From positions 1 through 64,000 of the forward strand of contig NZ_JQDZ01000112.1 of NCBI RefSeq assembly GCF_000764205.1: a stretch of DNA of 64,000 bases, in the 5' to 3' direction. Positions 8,927-17,480 of the stretch are shown in pieces (the stretch's first letter is position 1; every line of letters starts with the position of its first letter). The translations under genes were made by a program, and so were the position numbers. The notes under the pieces are model-generated. The model was given only the letters and a program-made list of their open reading frames with translations, was not told where the DNA came from and did no database searches. This stretch comes from Thalassotalea sp. ND16A. GTDB taxonomy: Bacteria; Pseudomonadota; Gammaproteobacteria; Enterobacterales; Alteromonadaceae.

Positions 8927-9763
8927 TTAAACCTTCACACCTAACTCTCTTAATCGCTCTAGCAGGTAGCTGTGTTGAGTATGACGCTCTGATAACACCA
9001 CTTCACTTCTTGGGTGTAAAAATAGCGGCAGCGATATCCGTGATTTCGTCATATCACTGTCCTCAGGGTTTATCACTCGATGACTGGTCGATGGAAAATA
9101 TCCGCCTGAGGCTTCTTCTAGCATGTCTCCGATGTTGATGATTAAATTACCGAAATCAGAAGGCACATCTATCCATTCCCCCGATTGCAATTGTACTTGC
9201 AATCCTGGTTCATTGGCTGCTGGTAAAATGGTTAATAAATTAATGTCTTCGTGTGCCGCGGCTCGAATCGCCCCGGCTTCTTCATCGCCAGATAACGGCG
9301 GATAGTGCAATACCCTCAACAAAGTGTTTGGCGTATCCATTATCATATTCGATAGTGGCTCAGCATAGAGTTTCGCAACGTCGGCAGGGCTGTATTTTTC
9401 AACCCAATCTAACAGTTCAGCGGCTAACTCCGATGCCTGTCGATAGTAAGTTAAAATCTCTTCTTTCAACTGTGCTGGTATTCGGCCCCATGGGTAGACA
9501 TGGTAATACTCTTTGATATCCTTTTTTGCATGACCTTTGGCGGTTTCCGATATTTGACTACTAAAAAAACCATCTTGTTTTTCCACATCAAAGGCAAAAC
9601 TATGTTTTTCTTCCGATAAGAAAAATTGTTGCCAGCTCTGATAAATCGACTCAACAAGTTCTTGTTTTATTGGATGGTTTTTTAATACCCCAAAGCCGGT
9701 TTGACGTAGTGAGGCGACAAATTTTTCAGCCGCATCTGGCGCGAGGTAATCAACAACTTGCAT
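8927..9763 (-). CDS. 2-oxoglutarate/Fe(II)-dependent oxygenase (isopenicillin N synthase-like)
   Basis: A 278-aa protein of the IPNS/2OG-Fe(II) dioxygenase superfamily. The N-terminal DIOX_N-like region contains QTGFGVLKNHPI. The jelly-roll core carries the iron ligands HEDINLLTIL (His-x-Asp) and SHRVINP (distal His), followed by the 2-oxoglutarate-binding RISLPLFLHP (Arg-x-Ser). The substrate is unknown; bacterial members hydroxylate or oxidise small molecules. It is a single gene, convergent with the repeats and amtB, with a divergent lipoprotein gene upstream. Confidence 0.88.
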   Translation of the reverse strand: MQVVDYLAPDAAEKFVASLRQTGFGVLKNHPIKQELVESIYQSWQQFFLSEEKHSFAFDVEKQDGFFSSQISETAKGHAKKDIKEYYHVYPWGRIPAQLKEEILTYYRQASELAAELLDWVEKYSPADVAKLYAEPLSNMIMDTPNTLLRVLHYPPLSGDEEAGAIRAAAHEDINLLTILPAANEPGLQVQLQSGEWIDVPSDFGNLIINIGDMLEEASGGYFPSTSHRVINPEDSDMTKSRISLPLFLHPRSEVVLSERHTQHSYLLERLRELGVKV

Positions 9764-9901
9764 ATATTTTTCCTAATAACATTATCTGTATAAAGTGTAG
9801 CGTATTTTATTTTAAAATTAGCGGTTTTTAAATTGCCGACATACTAGGTAAATGCTATGTTATCGACAAGCATTATTTTCCTTCCGTGGCAGGAGGCCTC
9901 A

Positions 9902-10309
9902 ATGAAAACAACAACATTAGCATTCATTTCTACCGTATTATTAGCGCAAGCCGGCTGTGCGTTTGTGCAAGAAGACCCTTGTGAAAAAATTACTTTTAGC
10001 GCCGAACAACAGGCTGAATGTGCGAGTTTGCAGCGTCAAATCGTCAATGCCAAAGGGCAACCAATTAAACGTACCGAACTTGAGCGCCGTTATGAGCTAG
10101 ATTGTGTAAATTTACGCTATTATCGTGATGATATGACCGATGAACGCTGTGAAAACAAAGCCAGCGTCGATAAATGGCTGAGCGATGAAAAAGCGGAAAT
10201 TGCCCGTAACCCGGAACATGGTCTGGAAACAAAAGATGTGGTTGAGCCGAAAGAAAGTAGCCAAGAATCGGGTGCTGATAGTGCCGTGAGCGTAGAAAGC
10301 CAAGAGTAA
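9902..10309 (+). CDS. Hypothetical lipoprotein
   Basis: A 135-aa exported protein with an N-terminal signal (MKTTTLAFISTVLLAQAGC) ending in a lipobox-like AQAGC. The mature part is short, charged and Cys-containing, with an acidic Ser/Glu-rich tail. The start at 9902 is preferred over an upstream ATG at 9857 because AGGAGG lies just ahead of it and the signal peptide begins there. I do not recognise the family. Its stop codon overlaps the left end of the repeat element that follows. Confidence 0.7.
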   Translation: MKTTTLAFISTVLLAQAGCAFVQEDPCEKITFSAEQQAECASLQRQIVNAKGQPIKRTELERRYELDCVNLRYYRDDMTDERCENKASVDKWLSDEKAEIARNPEHGLETKDVVEPKESSQESGADSAVSVESQE

Positions 10310-10507
10310 TACCAATTCTTATTGGATATCTGCTCATTGAGTAATTTTATTTTGAGTAAATAAAATCACCCTTCTGGAATTTCTATAAAACTTTCTAACT
10401 GCCTGAAATTTACTGAAGATATGAATACCTATCTCCAACAAATTTCAATTGTTATAAAGCTTTTTAGAGCATTCTCAATAGATCACCTATCAATAAAATT
10501 TGGTATA
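10309..10507. repeat. MITE-like element with imperfect terminal inverted repeats
   Basis: About 200 bp without coding potential is bounded by imperfect inverted ends of about 34 bp. The left end (10309-10341) begins ATACCAATTCTTATTG and ends CATTGAG. The right end (10474-10507), read on the other strand, begins TATACCAAATTTTATTG and ends CTATTGAG. The left end overlaps the stop codon of the lipoprotein gene. Short relatives of the ATACCAAT end occur at 21.99, 43.86 and 50.32 kb. Confidence 0.6.
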
Positions 10508-10524
10508 AGTCGTTAGGAAAGAAG

Positions 10525-11013
10525 ATGAATAAGCTTGCGTTAACAACATTATTGTTGCTGGTTTGTATGGCTACAGCAGCCTTTAGTCGGGCGAACGACG
10601 TGGCCAACAATATCGGCAGTAAGGCACAATTGCAGCAATTGCTTGATGACAATAAAGGCAAAGTGGTTTATCTCGATTTTTGGGCATCCTGGTGTATTCC
10701 TTGTCGGAAATCCTTTCCCTGGATGAACGAGATGCAGGCAAAATATGCTGAACAAGGCTTAAAGATAATTACCGTCAATGTCGATGTCGAAAAATTTTTA
10801 GCCGATGAATTTTTGCAAGATAATCCAGCTAACTTTACCGTGATTTATGATCCAAACGGTGCAATCGCCAAAGAATTTAAACTCAAAGGCATGCCAAGCA
10901 GTTATCTGTTCGATAAAACGGGTAAACCAGTATCGGCCCATGTCGGCTTTTTTAATAACAAAAAAGCCGACTACGAAGCCGAGATAGTCAAGCTGCTAGC
11001 AACGAGTCGATAG
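10525..11013 (+). CDS. TlpA-family thioredoxin-like periplasmic protein
   Basis: A 162-aa thiol-disulfide oxidoreductase. A signal peptide (about 1-23, MNKLALTTLLLLVCMATAAF) is followed by a thioredoxin fold with the redox motif WCIPC (Cys57/Cys60). The cis-Pro region is GMPSSYLFDKTG. TlpA/ResA-like proteins reduce periplasmic disulfides, for instance in cytochrome c maturation. The ORF starts about 18 bases after the right end of the repeat element, so part of its promoter may lie in that element. No partner gene is adjacent. Confidence 0.88.
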   Translation: MNKLALTTLLLLVCMATAAFSRANDVANNIGSKAQLQQLLDDNKGKVVYLDFWASWCIPCRKSFPWMNEMQAKYAEQGLKIITVNVDVEKFLADEFLQDNPANFTVIYDPNGAIAKEFKLKGMPSSYLFDKTGKPVSAHVGFFNNKKADYEAEIVKLLATSR

Positions 11014-11258
11014 TTGCTCGCTGTCAAGTAGGGAGGTCCTGAAACAAGTTCAGGATGACGGCGTATTTTTCAATTATTTTTGTTAATTTGAACCACGTCA
11101 TACCGACGAACGACTGCATGGACGCAGGAGATAGAGTAACGCATGGAGCAGTTACCGAGGTCGGTACCTCCTCTCGCGTATAGTGCGTTAATTTATTTAC
11201 CCCATATCACCCTCTAAAGGCTATCCCTGCCTGTCGGGCATAAGTACAATCCATGTAC
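11014..11258. other. Gene-free stretch with small hairpins
   Basis: No coding sequence is visible. It holds two short palindromes: TCCTGAA-acaag-TTCAGGA (11037-11055), placed to terminate the thioredoxin-like gene, and GAGGT-CGGT-ACCTC (11157-11170). The stretch between has repeated GCATGGA words and looks like dispersed intergenic repeat debris. Confidence 0.5.
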
Positions 11259-11260
11259 AA

Positions 11261-11284
11261 AAAAGCGACCAACCGGCCGCTTTA
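11261..11284 (-). terminator. Terminator of putA
   Basis: AAAGCGaCC-AACC-GGcCGCTTT forms a stem with one mismatch just past the putA stop. On the minus strand it is followed by a T-run (complement of AAAAAA at 11258-11263). Confidence 0.7.
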
Positions 11285-11312
11285 TAATTGACAAAGTTTA
11301 AGCGAATTCGCG

Positions 11313-14300
11313 TTACTCTGCCATTTCCATCGTCATTAATGATGCATTACCGCCAGCGGCAGTGGTATCAATAGTAATGGTCTTTTCAGTAACTAAACGT
11401 TCGAACAGTTTAGGTAAGGTTTGTGCAGTTATCACTGGCAAAATTGCGCCTTGTCTGGCGGCTAATTTTTCAGCAATAATTTGTTTCAAGCGTGAGTTAC
11501 TTGCAACTACGGCACCGGCTAGATGTTTATGTTCCAGCACTAGAGGCAAATGATTTAACGATACTGCCTGGAAAATTCCAGGAACTAAACCAATTTCGCT
11601 CAGTACCTTTTCGCATTCTTGCGCTTCTGCTAAGAAACCGTCGCTAACGACCGCAACAATGGTATTGGCCGATGCAAGAGCAGAAACAACCGCGACTAAC
11701 CAATATTCAAAACTGGTATCCTGATCGCCAACAACCGCCACCGTGCCACGAGATTCAAGGTAAAGTTTATTCGACTCACCAGTAGGACCCGGAAGCGTGA
11801 TTGGCTTACTCAGCTTTTTCTCAATCATGGTTAACTGTTCACGAGCAGCAATTAAGCTTTGTTCAAGTTCACTTTGTTGTGAAACAAATAGCTTGTTTGA
11901 TGCTATTTTTGCGAGTAACTGACGGGCAATTGATACTCGAATAGTGATGCTGGTATCACGCCATTTTAACTCATCATTTTTTGCCGCTTGCAGCTTAGCA
12001 CCAACTTTCCAGGCATCGTTAGCAAAATCACTAAACTGTCTTTCCAGTGCTGTTTTTTCGGTTGCGGATAATCGTCTATCTTCACTCAATTTTGGCTCTT
12101 TCACCAAACGAGTTAAATACATAGGTCCACCGGCTTTTGGACCTGTTCCGGATAAACCTCGGCCACCAAATGGCTGTACGCCAACAACGGCGCCAATCAT
12201 GTTCCGGTTTACGTAAACATTACCGGCACGTGAGCGTTTGGCTAAGTATTCACTTTTTTCTTCAATACGGGTGTGGATACCCATAGTTAAACCAAAGCCG
12301 GTACCGTTAATTTGATCAATCACATTGTCAATATCGCTGGCTTTAAAGCGAACAATGTGGACACATGGGCCAAAGACTTCTTTTTTCAGCACTGACAAAT
12401 CACTGATTTCATACAAGCGTGGCACAAAGAAGTAGTTACCAACATCGCCCATATCCGGAGCTTGGCATTGATAGTGTAATGTCGCTTTATCTGCTAAGTA
12501 GCTAACATGCTCGTTTAGTGCGGTTAACGCTTTATTATCAATTACCGGGCCAATATCGGTACTAAACAACGCCGGGTCGCCAACATGCAACTCTGCCATG
12601 GCACCTTTGAGCATATCGGTAACTTTATCGGCAATGTCTTCTTGTAAAAACAACACCCGCAATGCTGAACAACGTTGACCAGCACTTTGGAAACCTGAGG
12701 CAACTACATCATCAACTACTTGCTCTGGCAGCGCCGTTGAATCCACTATCATACAGTTTTGACCACCGGTTTCGGCAATAAACGGTACCGGGTCACCTTC
12801 ACGCTCGGCCAGCTTTTGTGAAATCCAGGTGCCAGTTTCCGTAGAGCCGGTAAACATGATGGCCTGTACACGCTCATCCGGCACTATGTGGGCGCCAACT
12901 TTGCTACCACGAGCAATAACGGGTACCACCACGCCGTTTGGCAGGCCACATTCATGCATTAATTCGATAGTACGTAAGGCAATTAAACTGGTTTGCTCTG
13001 CCGGTTTTGCCACCACCGTATTACCGGTAACAATTGCCGCGGCAACTTGTCCCAAGAATATTGCTAAGGGGAAGTTCCATGGACTGATACATAAGACCAC
13101 ACCGCGAGATTGTAATTCTGAATCCGTTAGCATGGTTTGTGCGCGGGCGGCGTAGTAGCGACAAAAATCTACCGCCTCACGAACTTCACTAACACCATCG
13201 ACCGGAATTTTACCGGCTTCTTTAATACACAAGGCAATTAATTCATCGCGATTTGCTTCTAATGCATCGGCAGTTTTTAATAAGATTTCAGCACGCTGTG
13301 CTACATCTGTCGCCGACCATGAAGCAAAGGCGGCCTCAGCAGAGGCTAAAATGTCCTGCATTTTGGTTTCATCGGCATGAGTTAAATAACCGATAACTTC
13401 GTTGTGGTTGGCCGGGTTTGTTACCGGTTGTGCACCGTCAACGACTACCTTGGTTTGTGCTTTGGCATACCAGTTATTCAAATTATCACGCATTTCCGTT
13501 ACCTGATCGATATCGGTTAAATCAATGCCTTTCGAGTTATCACGCTCACCGCCATACATGGCAATTGATTGCGGGATTTGCGGGTTGTATTTATCTTGCC
13601 AGCTGCGCACTTCTTCAACCGGATCGCTAAGTAGCGACTCAACCGGAATATTTTCATCAACAATGTTGTTTACGAAAGAGCTGTTGGCACCATTTTCCAA
13701 TAAACGACGTACCAAATAGGCGAGCAAATCTTCGTGTTCACCAACCGGCGCATAAACACGACATGGTACGTTATCATTAGTAACCACTTGATCATATAAA
13801 GACTCTCCCATACCGTGTAAGCGTTGGAATTCAAAGCCTTCAAGGTTTTCAGCCATTTCAAGAATAGTGGCTACCGAGTAGGCATTGTGTGTCGCAAATT
13901 GCGGGTAAATAGTATCGCGGTAGCTTAATAATTTTTTCGCACAGGCATGATAAGACACATCCGTTGCTGGCTTACGAGAAAATACTGGAAAATCTTCATA
14001 ACCTTCAACCTGGCTAATTTTAATTTCCGCATCCCAGTAGGCACCTTTTACCAGGCGCACCATCATTTGACGCTTCGCTTTTACGGTTTGTTCGCGTACC
14101 CACTCAACCACATATAAGGCACGTTTTTGGTACGCCTGAAGCGCAATACCGAAACCATCCCAGCCGGCTAAATCGTCATCTAAAAATACCGCGCCAATTA
14201 CATCGAGAGAAATGTCTAAACGATCGGCTTCTTCAGCATCGACGGTAAAGCCGATATTGTAGGCTTTGGCTCTTAAGGCTAAGTCTTTAAGGCGGGGAAT

Positions 14301-15110
14301 TAACTCTTCAATGACGCGATCGCGATGGGAGAATTCATAACGAGGATGAATCGCCGAAAGTTTAATTGAAATGCCCGGACTTTTTTGCGGACCTTTACCT
14401 TTTGCGGCTTTACCGATCACTGCTATTGCTTTGACGTAGCTGTCAAAGTAACGGTCAGCATCTTTCATTGTGCGCGCACCTTCACCTAGCATGTCGTATG
14501 AATAGGTATAGCCTTTTGCTTCCGTTTTTACGGCTCGTTCAACCGCGGCGTTAATGGTACGTCCCATGACAAACTGGGTGCCCATAATTTTCATCGCATA
14601 ACGCACGGCCTGGCGAATGACTGGCTCGCCTAAACGGCCGATGGTTTTCTTCAACAGACCAAATTGTTGTTTCTTGTTGTCATCTGAGTAAGTCACTAAC
14701 TTACCGGTTAACAACAATCCCCAGGAAGAAGCATTGACAAAAATCGAATCACTATTACCAATATGCGAGCTCCAGTCGCCTTCGGCTAACTTATCGCGGA
14801 TCAGATTATCAGCAGTTAATTTATCAGGAACACGTAATAATGCTTCGGCCAAACACATTAACACCACGCCTTCTTCACTAGAAAGCGAGAACTCATTCAA
14901 CAGTGCATCAACCCCGCCTTTACCGGTTTGGTCTTGACGAATTTGCACCACTAACTGGCGTGCCCTTTCCCAGGCTCGAGAACGAGCATTGGCATCAATT
15001 TCAGCGAGAGGTAGTAAATTGGCTAACACCTCATTTTCGTTGGCACGGTAGTGATTGCGAATTTGCTGACGGATAGGATCGTTTGTGGTTAAAGTACCAT
15101 TAAAAAGCAT
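11313..15110 (-). CDS. putA: Bifunctional proline dehydrogenase / L-glutamate gamma-semialdehyde dehydrogenase PutA
   Basis: PutA oxidises proline to glutamate: an FAD proline dehydrogenase makes pyrroline-5-carboxylate and an NAD-linked aldehyde dehydrogenase finishes the step. The 1265-aa protein has the PRODH barrel in its first 500 residues (KLSAIHPRYEFS, LVKGAYWDAEIK, THNAYSVA). The ALDH domain spans about 560-1000, with AETGGQN and catalytic Cys814 in SAGQRCSALRV. A C-terminal ALDH-superfamily-like domain follows. It begins directly with the alpha-domain and lacks the ribbon-helix-helix repressor module of E. coli PutA. An upstream TTG at 15137 keeps the frame open, but the ATG at 15110 is the likelier start. 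A divergent Lrp-type gene is its probable regulator. Confidence 0.95.
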   Translation of the reverse strand: MLFNGTLTTNDPIRQQIRNHYRANENEVLANLLPLAEIDANARSRAWERARQLVVQIRQDQTGKGGVDALLNEFSLSSEEGVVLMCLAEALLRVPDKLTADNLIRDKLAEGDWSSHIGNSDSIFVNASSWGLLLTGKLVTYSDDNKKQQFGLLKKTIGRLGEPVIRQAVRYAMKIMGTQFVMGRTINAAVERAVKTEAKGYTYSYDMLGEGARTMKDADRYFDSYVKAIAVIGKAAKGKGPQKSPGISIKLSAIHPRYEFSHRDRVIEELIPRLKDLALRAKAYNIGFTVDAEEADRLDISLDVIGAVFLDDDLAGWDGFGIALQAYQKRALYVVEWVREQTVKAKRQMMVRLVKGAYWDAEIKISQVEGYEDFPVFSRKPATDVSYHACAKKLLSYRDTIYPQFATHNAYSVATILEMAENLEGFEFQRLHGMGESLYDQVVTNDNVPCRVYAPVGEHEDLLAYLVRRLLENGANSSFVNNIVDENIPVESLLSDPVEEVRSWQDKYNPQIPQSIAMYGGERDNSKGIDLTDIDQVTEMRDNLNNWYAKAQTKVVVDGAQPVTNPANHNEVIGYLTHADETKMQDILASAEAAFASWSATDVAQRAEILLKTADALEANRDELIALCIKEAGKIPVDGVSEVREAVDFCRYYAARAQTMLTDSELQSRGVVLCISPWNFPLAIFLGQVAAAIVTGNTVVAKPAEQTSLIALRTIELMHECGLPNGVVVPVIARGSKVGAHIVPDERVQAIMFTGSTETGTWISQKLAEREGDPVPFIAETGGQNCMIVDSTALPEQVVDDVVASGFQSAGQRCSALRVLFLQEDIADKVTDMLKGAMAELHVGDPALFSTDIGPVIDNKALTALNEHVSYLADKATLHYQCQAPDMGDVGNYFFVPRLYEISDLSVLKKEVFGPCVHIVRFKASDIDNVIDQINGTGFGLTMGIHTRIEEKSEYLAKRSRAGNVYVNRNMIGAVVGVQPFGGRGLSGTGPKAGGPMYLTRLVKEPKLSEDRRLSATEKTALERQFSDFANDAWKVGAKLQAAKNDELKWRDTSITIRVSIARQLLAKIASNKLFVSQQSELEQSLIAAREQLTMIEKKLSKPITLPGPTGESNKLYLESRGTVAVVGDQDTSFEYWLVAVVSALASANTIVAVVSDGFLAEAQECEKVLSEIGLVPGIFQAVSLNHLPLVLEHKHLAGAVVASNSRLKQIIAEKLAARQGAILPVITAQTLPKLFERLVTEKTITIDTTAAGGNASLMTMEMAE

Positions 15111-15338
15111 TGTTAAGCCCCATATAAAGTAATTCAATTATCGATGAAATTGCACTGTAAGTTTAATCGAAAATCTTAAAGTTTCATGATTAACAGCTGC
15201 TAACAGCATCAGTTATTTAATGTTTTCCGAATTTTAAAGAAAAAACCACAGAATGTGCTGATGAAATTCCAGTTATTTCAGTGTATTATTTGGTAAATGT
15301 GAATATGTACACTAGAAAATATTGGTGGTAGTGAGTAA
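15111..15338. promoter_or_regulatory. Divergent putA / Lrp-type regulator control region
   Basis: A 228-bp AT-rich region between two divergent start codons must hold both promoters. It contains several short AT palindromes, for example around GTGAATATGTACACT (15298-15312), which could serve an Lrp/AsnC protein, but no site is clear enough to call. By analogy with PutR systems, the regulator would activate putA from here when proline is present. Confidence 0.55.
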
Positions 15339-15806
15339 ATGAGACCCCTTGATCGTATCGATTTGACCATTTTAGACATTTTGCAGCGTCAGGCTCGAAT
15401 TTCGAATGTTGAGCTGGCAAAACAAGTGAACCTGAGCGCAAGTCCTTGTTTAGACAGAGTAAAGCGCTTAGAAGCGGAAGGTTACATAAAGCGCTATGGC
15501 GCCGTATTAAATGCACAAATGCTCGATATTAATATGTCGGCATTTATTCAGGTAACGTTAGATAGAACGACTGCCGATGTTTTTAATTTATTCAAGGCGG
15601 AAGTGGTGAAGGTTAAAGAAGTAGCCGAGTGTCATATGGTCGCTGGCGGTTTTGACTACTTATTAAAATTACGCATCACTAACATGCATAATTATCGAGA
15701 TGTGTTGGGTATGATCGTTGAATTACCCGGAGTATCGCAAACTCATACCTATGTGGTCATTGAACAGGTAAAAGAAGATTTAGGTTTGCCGGTGTTATCC
15801 GACTAA
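15339..15806 (+). CDS. putR: Lrp/AsnC family transcriptional regulator, probable proline-responsive PutR
   Basis: A 155-aa regulator. An N-terminal AsnC-type helix-turn-helix (LDRIDLTILDILQRQARISN through LSASPCLDRVKRLEAEGYI) is followed by the RAM/Lrp ligand-binding domain (ECHMVAGGFDYLLKLRI and VIEQVKEDLGLP). It is divergent from putA. That PutA has no DNA-binding domain of its own, and Lrp-type PutR proteins are known activators of putA in Vibrio and alphaproteobacteria, which makes this the likely specific regulator. The gene name is inferred from position. Confidence 0.85.
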   Translation: MRPLDRIDLTILDILQRQARISNVELAKQVNLSASPCLDRVKRLEAEGYIKRYGAVLNAQMLDINMSAFIQVTLDRTTADVFNLFKAEVVKVKEVAECHMVAGGFDYLLKLRITNMHNYRDVLGMIVELPGVSQTHTYVVIEQVKEDLGLPVLSD

Positions 15807-15822
15807 TCATAACAATTGCTTG

Positions 15823-15842
15823 CTAGGGTCAACAGACCCTAA
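15823..15842. repeat. Dispersed palindrome TAGGGTC-AACA-GACCCTA
   Basis: A perfect 7-bp stem with a 4-base loop, located just after the Lrp-type gene. Other copies lie at 21183, 27415 and 27457, all between genes. It may double as a transcription terminator. Confidence 0.75.
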
Positions 15843-15981
15843 TGCTTGGGGAATAATACAAGCCTTTAAAAAATAACAATAAAAAGCTGAAATAAAATTT
15901 ATATATGCCATACTCACTACAGAGTGAAATTATTGTTTAGATTTCACTCTCGGTTAACTAATGAATAAATGGAGTCTCAGG

Positions 15982-16269
15982 ATGAATAAGAAACTTATTA
16001 CTCTTTCAGGAGTGGTATTAGCACTAGGTTTAACTGGTTGTGCTAATAATGATGAATTGAATCGAAACATTGCTGATTTAAATACCAAAGTAGATAGCTT
16101 ATCTATGCAAGTGAATAAATTATCTTCGGATCACGCTGCAATGAAAGCGGCAACTAAAAGAAGTGCTGCAGATGCCGCAGCTGCCAAAGAAATGGCTGCC
16201 GAAGCTGCCGCGGAAGCTAGCAAAGCAAATGAGCGCTTAGATATGGTTGTTAGCTCTTATAAGAAGTAA
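15982..16269 (+). CDS. Lpp-like outer-membrane lipoprotein (alanine-rich coiled coil)
   Basis: A 95-aa lipoprotein. The signal peptide ends in lipobox LTGC, and the mature protein is a heptad-patterned coiled coil (ELNRNIADLNTKVDSLSMQV) with an Ala-rich middle and C-terminal YKK. This is the architecture of Braun's lipoprotein and OprI, where the C-terminal Lys is attached to peptidoglycan. The start at 15982 follows CTCAGG; an in-frame ATG at 15961 would put charged residues before the signal. An L,D-transpeptidase is encoded next door on the other strand, a suggestive pairing. A strong terminator follows. Confidence 0.85.
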   Translation: MNKKLITLSGVVLALGLTGCANNDELNRNIADLNTKVDSLSMQVNKLSSDHAAMKAATKRSAADAAAAKEMAAEAAAEASKANERLDMVVSSYKK

Positions 16270-16295
16270 TGACTAAATCAGCAATCCATGAATTA

Positions 16296-16322
16296 AAAAA
16301 ACGAGCCAAGGCTCGTTTTTTT
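16296..16322 (+). terminator. Rho-independent terminator of the Lpp-like gene
   Basis: ACGAGC-CAAG-GCTCGT stem flanked by A-run and a run of eight T; a strong terminator that could work in either direction. Confidence 0.88.
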
Positions 16323-16422
16323 GCACATGGACGTGCTTATATTCCCGAGCCATGGATGGTGGATAGGGGATGATTGCACATATACGTGCTTATATTCCCG
16401 AGCCATGAATGGTGGATAGGGA
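16322..16422. repeat. Two direct copies of a 48-bp intergenic repeat
   Basis: Copies at 16322-16369 and 16375-16422 differ at only a few positions. Each contains ACGTGCTTATATTCCCGAGC and then CATGGATGGTGGATAGGG or a close variant. They lie between the Lpp-like gene and the end of the L,D-transpeptidase gene. A partly similar word set occurs at about 11235-11260. Confidence 0.85.
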
Positions 16423-16441
16423 GGGTTTAATTCAAGGAGAG

Positions 16442-17347
16442 TTATTTAATTTCTACCGGCAATCCTGTTGGCTTGGCAATTATGGCATTCAATAATTCAA
16501 TATCGTCTGCATCACTGCCGATAAATTTTTTCACCCCTTCGGATATTGGTAACAAACTTGGCACCACACCTTGGTTATTGGTTAACGGTGAATGTATTTC
16601 TATCACCCGTTTATTCGGTGCCTGATATGCCATTTTTATCGGATGATCGACAATCTTTACTTTCGTTCCTGGTGCTGCTTGTTTAAATAACCATTCAATG
16701 TCTTCCGGGTTCATGCGGACACAACCCGAACTGGCGCGCATGCCGATACCGAAACGTTGATTGGTACCATGGATCAAATAGGCACTGGTGCCAATTCTCA
16801 TTGCATAATTTCCCAACGGGTTATCAGGCCCTGCCTTGACCATTCTCGCCATTTCTACCCCGTGTTTTTTGAAGTAATCTTTGCGATGATCTGCGGTAGG
16901 AAACCAATTGGGATTCGTTCTTTTTTCGGTGATTTCGCTGATCAGGGTCGGTGTCATATGGCCAATTTTGCCGATACCCACAGGAAAAACGTGCACAGAA
17001 TTTCTTTGCTGATCAAAGTAATAAAGGCGTAATTCCGATAAGTTAATGACGATACCGTCATGTTCACCAAAAGGTAAAATCAGTTGTGTCGGGATTTCCA
17101 ATTCAGTTCCCGGCTCCGGTAACAGCGGGTCAATACCAGGATTGGCTTCCATCAGGGCTAAAAAACCGACGTTAAATGCCTGGGCAATCTGTTGAAAAGA
17201 ATCGCCTTTTATTACGGTGTAATTGGTTTTTTCACCGACTAATCGGTTATTATTGGCTGGAAGTTTATATTCGATGGCCAGCGCAGGTTGGATAATGGCC
17301 TGCAGCAAAAAAACAGTTAGTACAGTTGAGAATACTTTATTCAACAT
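16442..17347 (-). CDS. L,D-transpeptidase (YkuD domain, LysM)
   Basis: A 301-aa exported enzyme. The signal peptide is MLNKVFSTVLTVFLLQAIIQ...ALA, followed by a LysM-like domain (TVIKGDSFQQIAQAFNVGFL). The YkuD catalytic domain has HGTNQRFGIGMRASSGCVRM with nucleophile Cys209, and a C-terminal extension follows. Family members form 3-3 crosslinks in peptidoglycan or attach Lpp-type lipoproteins. The open frame extends 31 codons upstream, but the start at 17347 begins a proper signal peptide. The neighbouring Lpp-like gene, convergent on the other side of the repeat pair, is a plausible substrate. Confidence 0.92.
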   Translation of the reverse strand: MLNKVFSTVLTVFLLQAIIQPALAIEYKLPANNNRLVGEKTNYTVIKGDSFQQIAQAFNVGFLALMEANPGIDPLLPEPGTELEIPTQLILPFGEHDGIVINLSELRLYYFDQQRNSVHVFPVGIGKIGHMTPTLISEITEKRTNPNWFPTADHRKDYFKKHGVEMARMVKAGPDNPLGNYAMRIGTSAYLIHGTNQRFGIGMRASSGCVRMNPEDIEWLFKQAAPGTKVKIVDHPIKMAYQAPNKRVIEIHSPLTNNQGVVPSLLPISEGVKKFIGSDADDIELLNAIIAKPTGLPVEIK

Positions 17348-17480
17348 TGATAAGTTCCAAAAAGTGATTATCAGAGGAAATCGATTTAAACTTGTGACTA
17401 TCAGTTTACTCTGCCATTGGCTGGAATTCCAGTTAAGCACTATATATTAGTATAAAGAAAAATTCATAAAGGAAATCTAA

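Noticed and set aside
8703-8930. Open frames on both strands across the heptamer arrays (RSSFLVP and RGTRNEE repeat proteins)
   Set aside because: A 7-bp repeat keeps all frames open by chance; there is no ribosome binding site and no non-repeat protein sequence on either side.
15111-15137. Nine-residue N-terminal extension of PutA from a TTG
   Set aside because: ATG at 15110 gives the expected start, and the extension is not part of the PutA fold.
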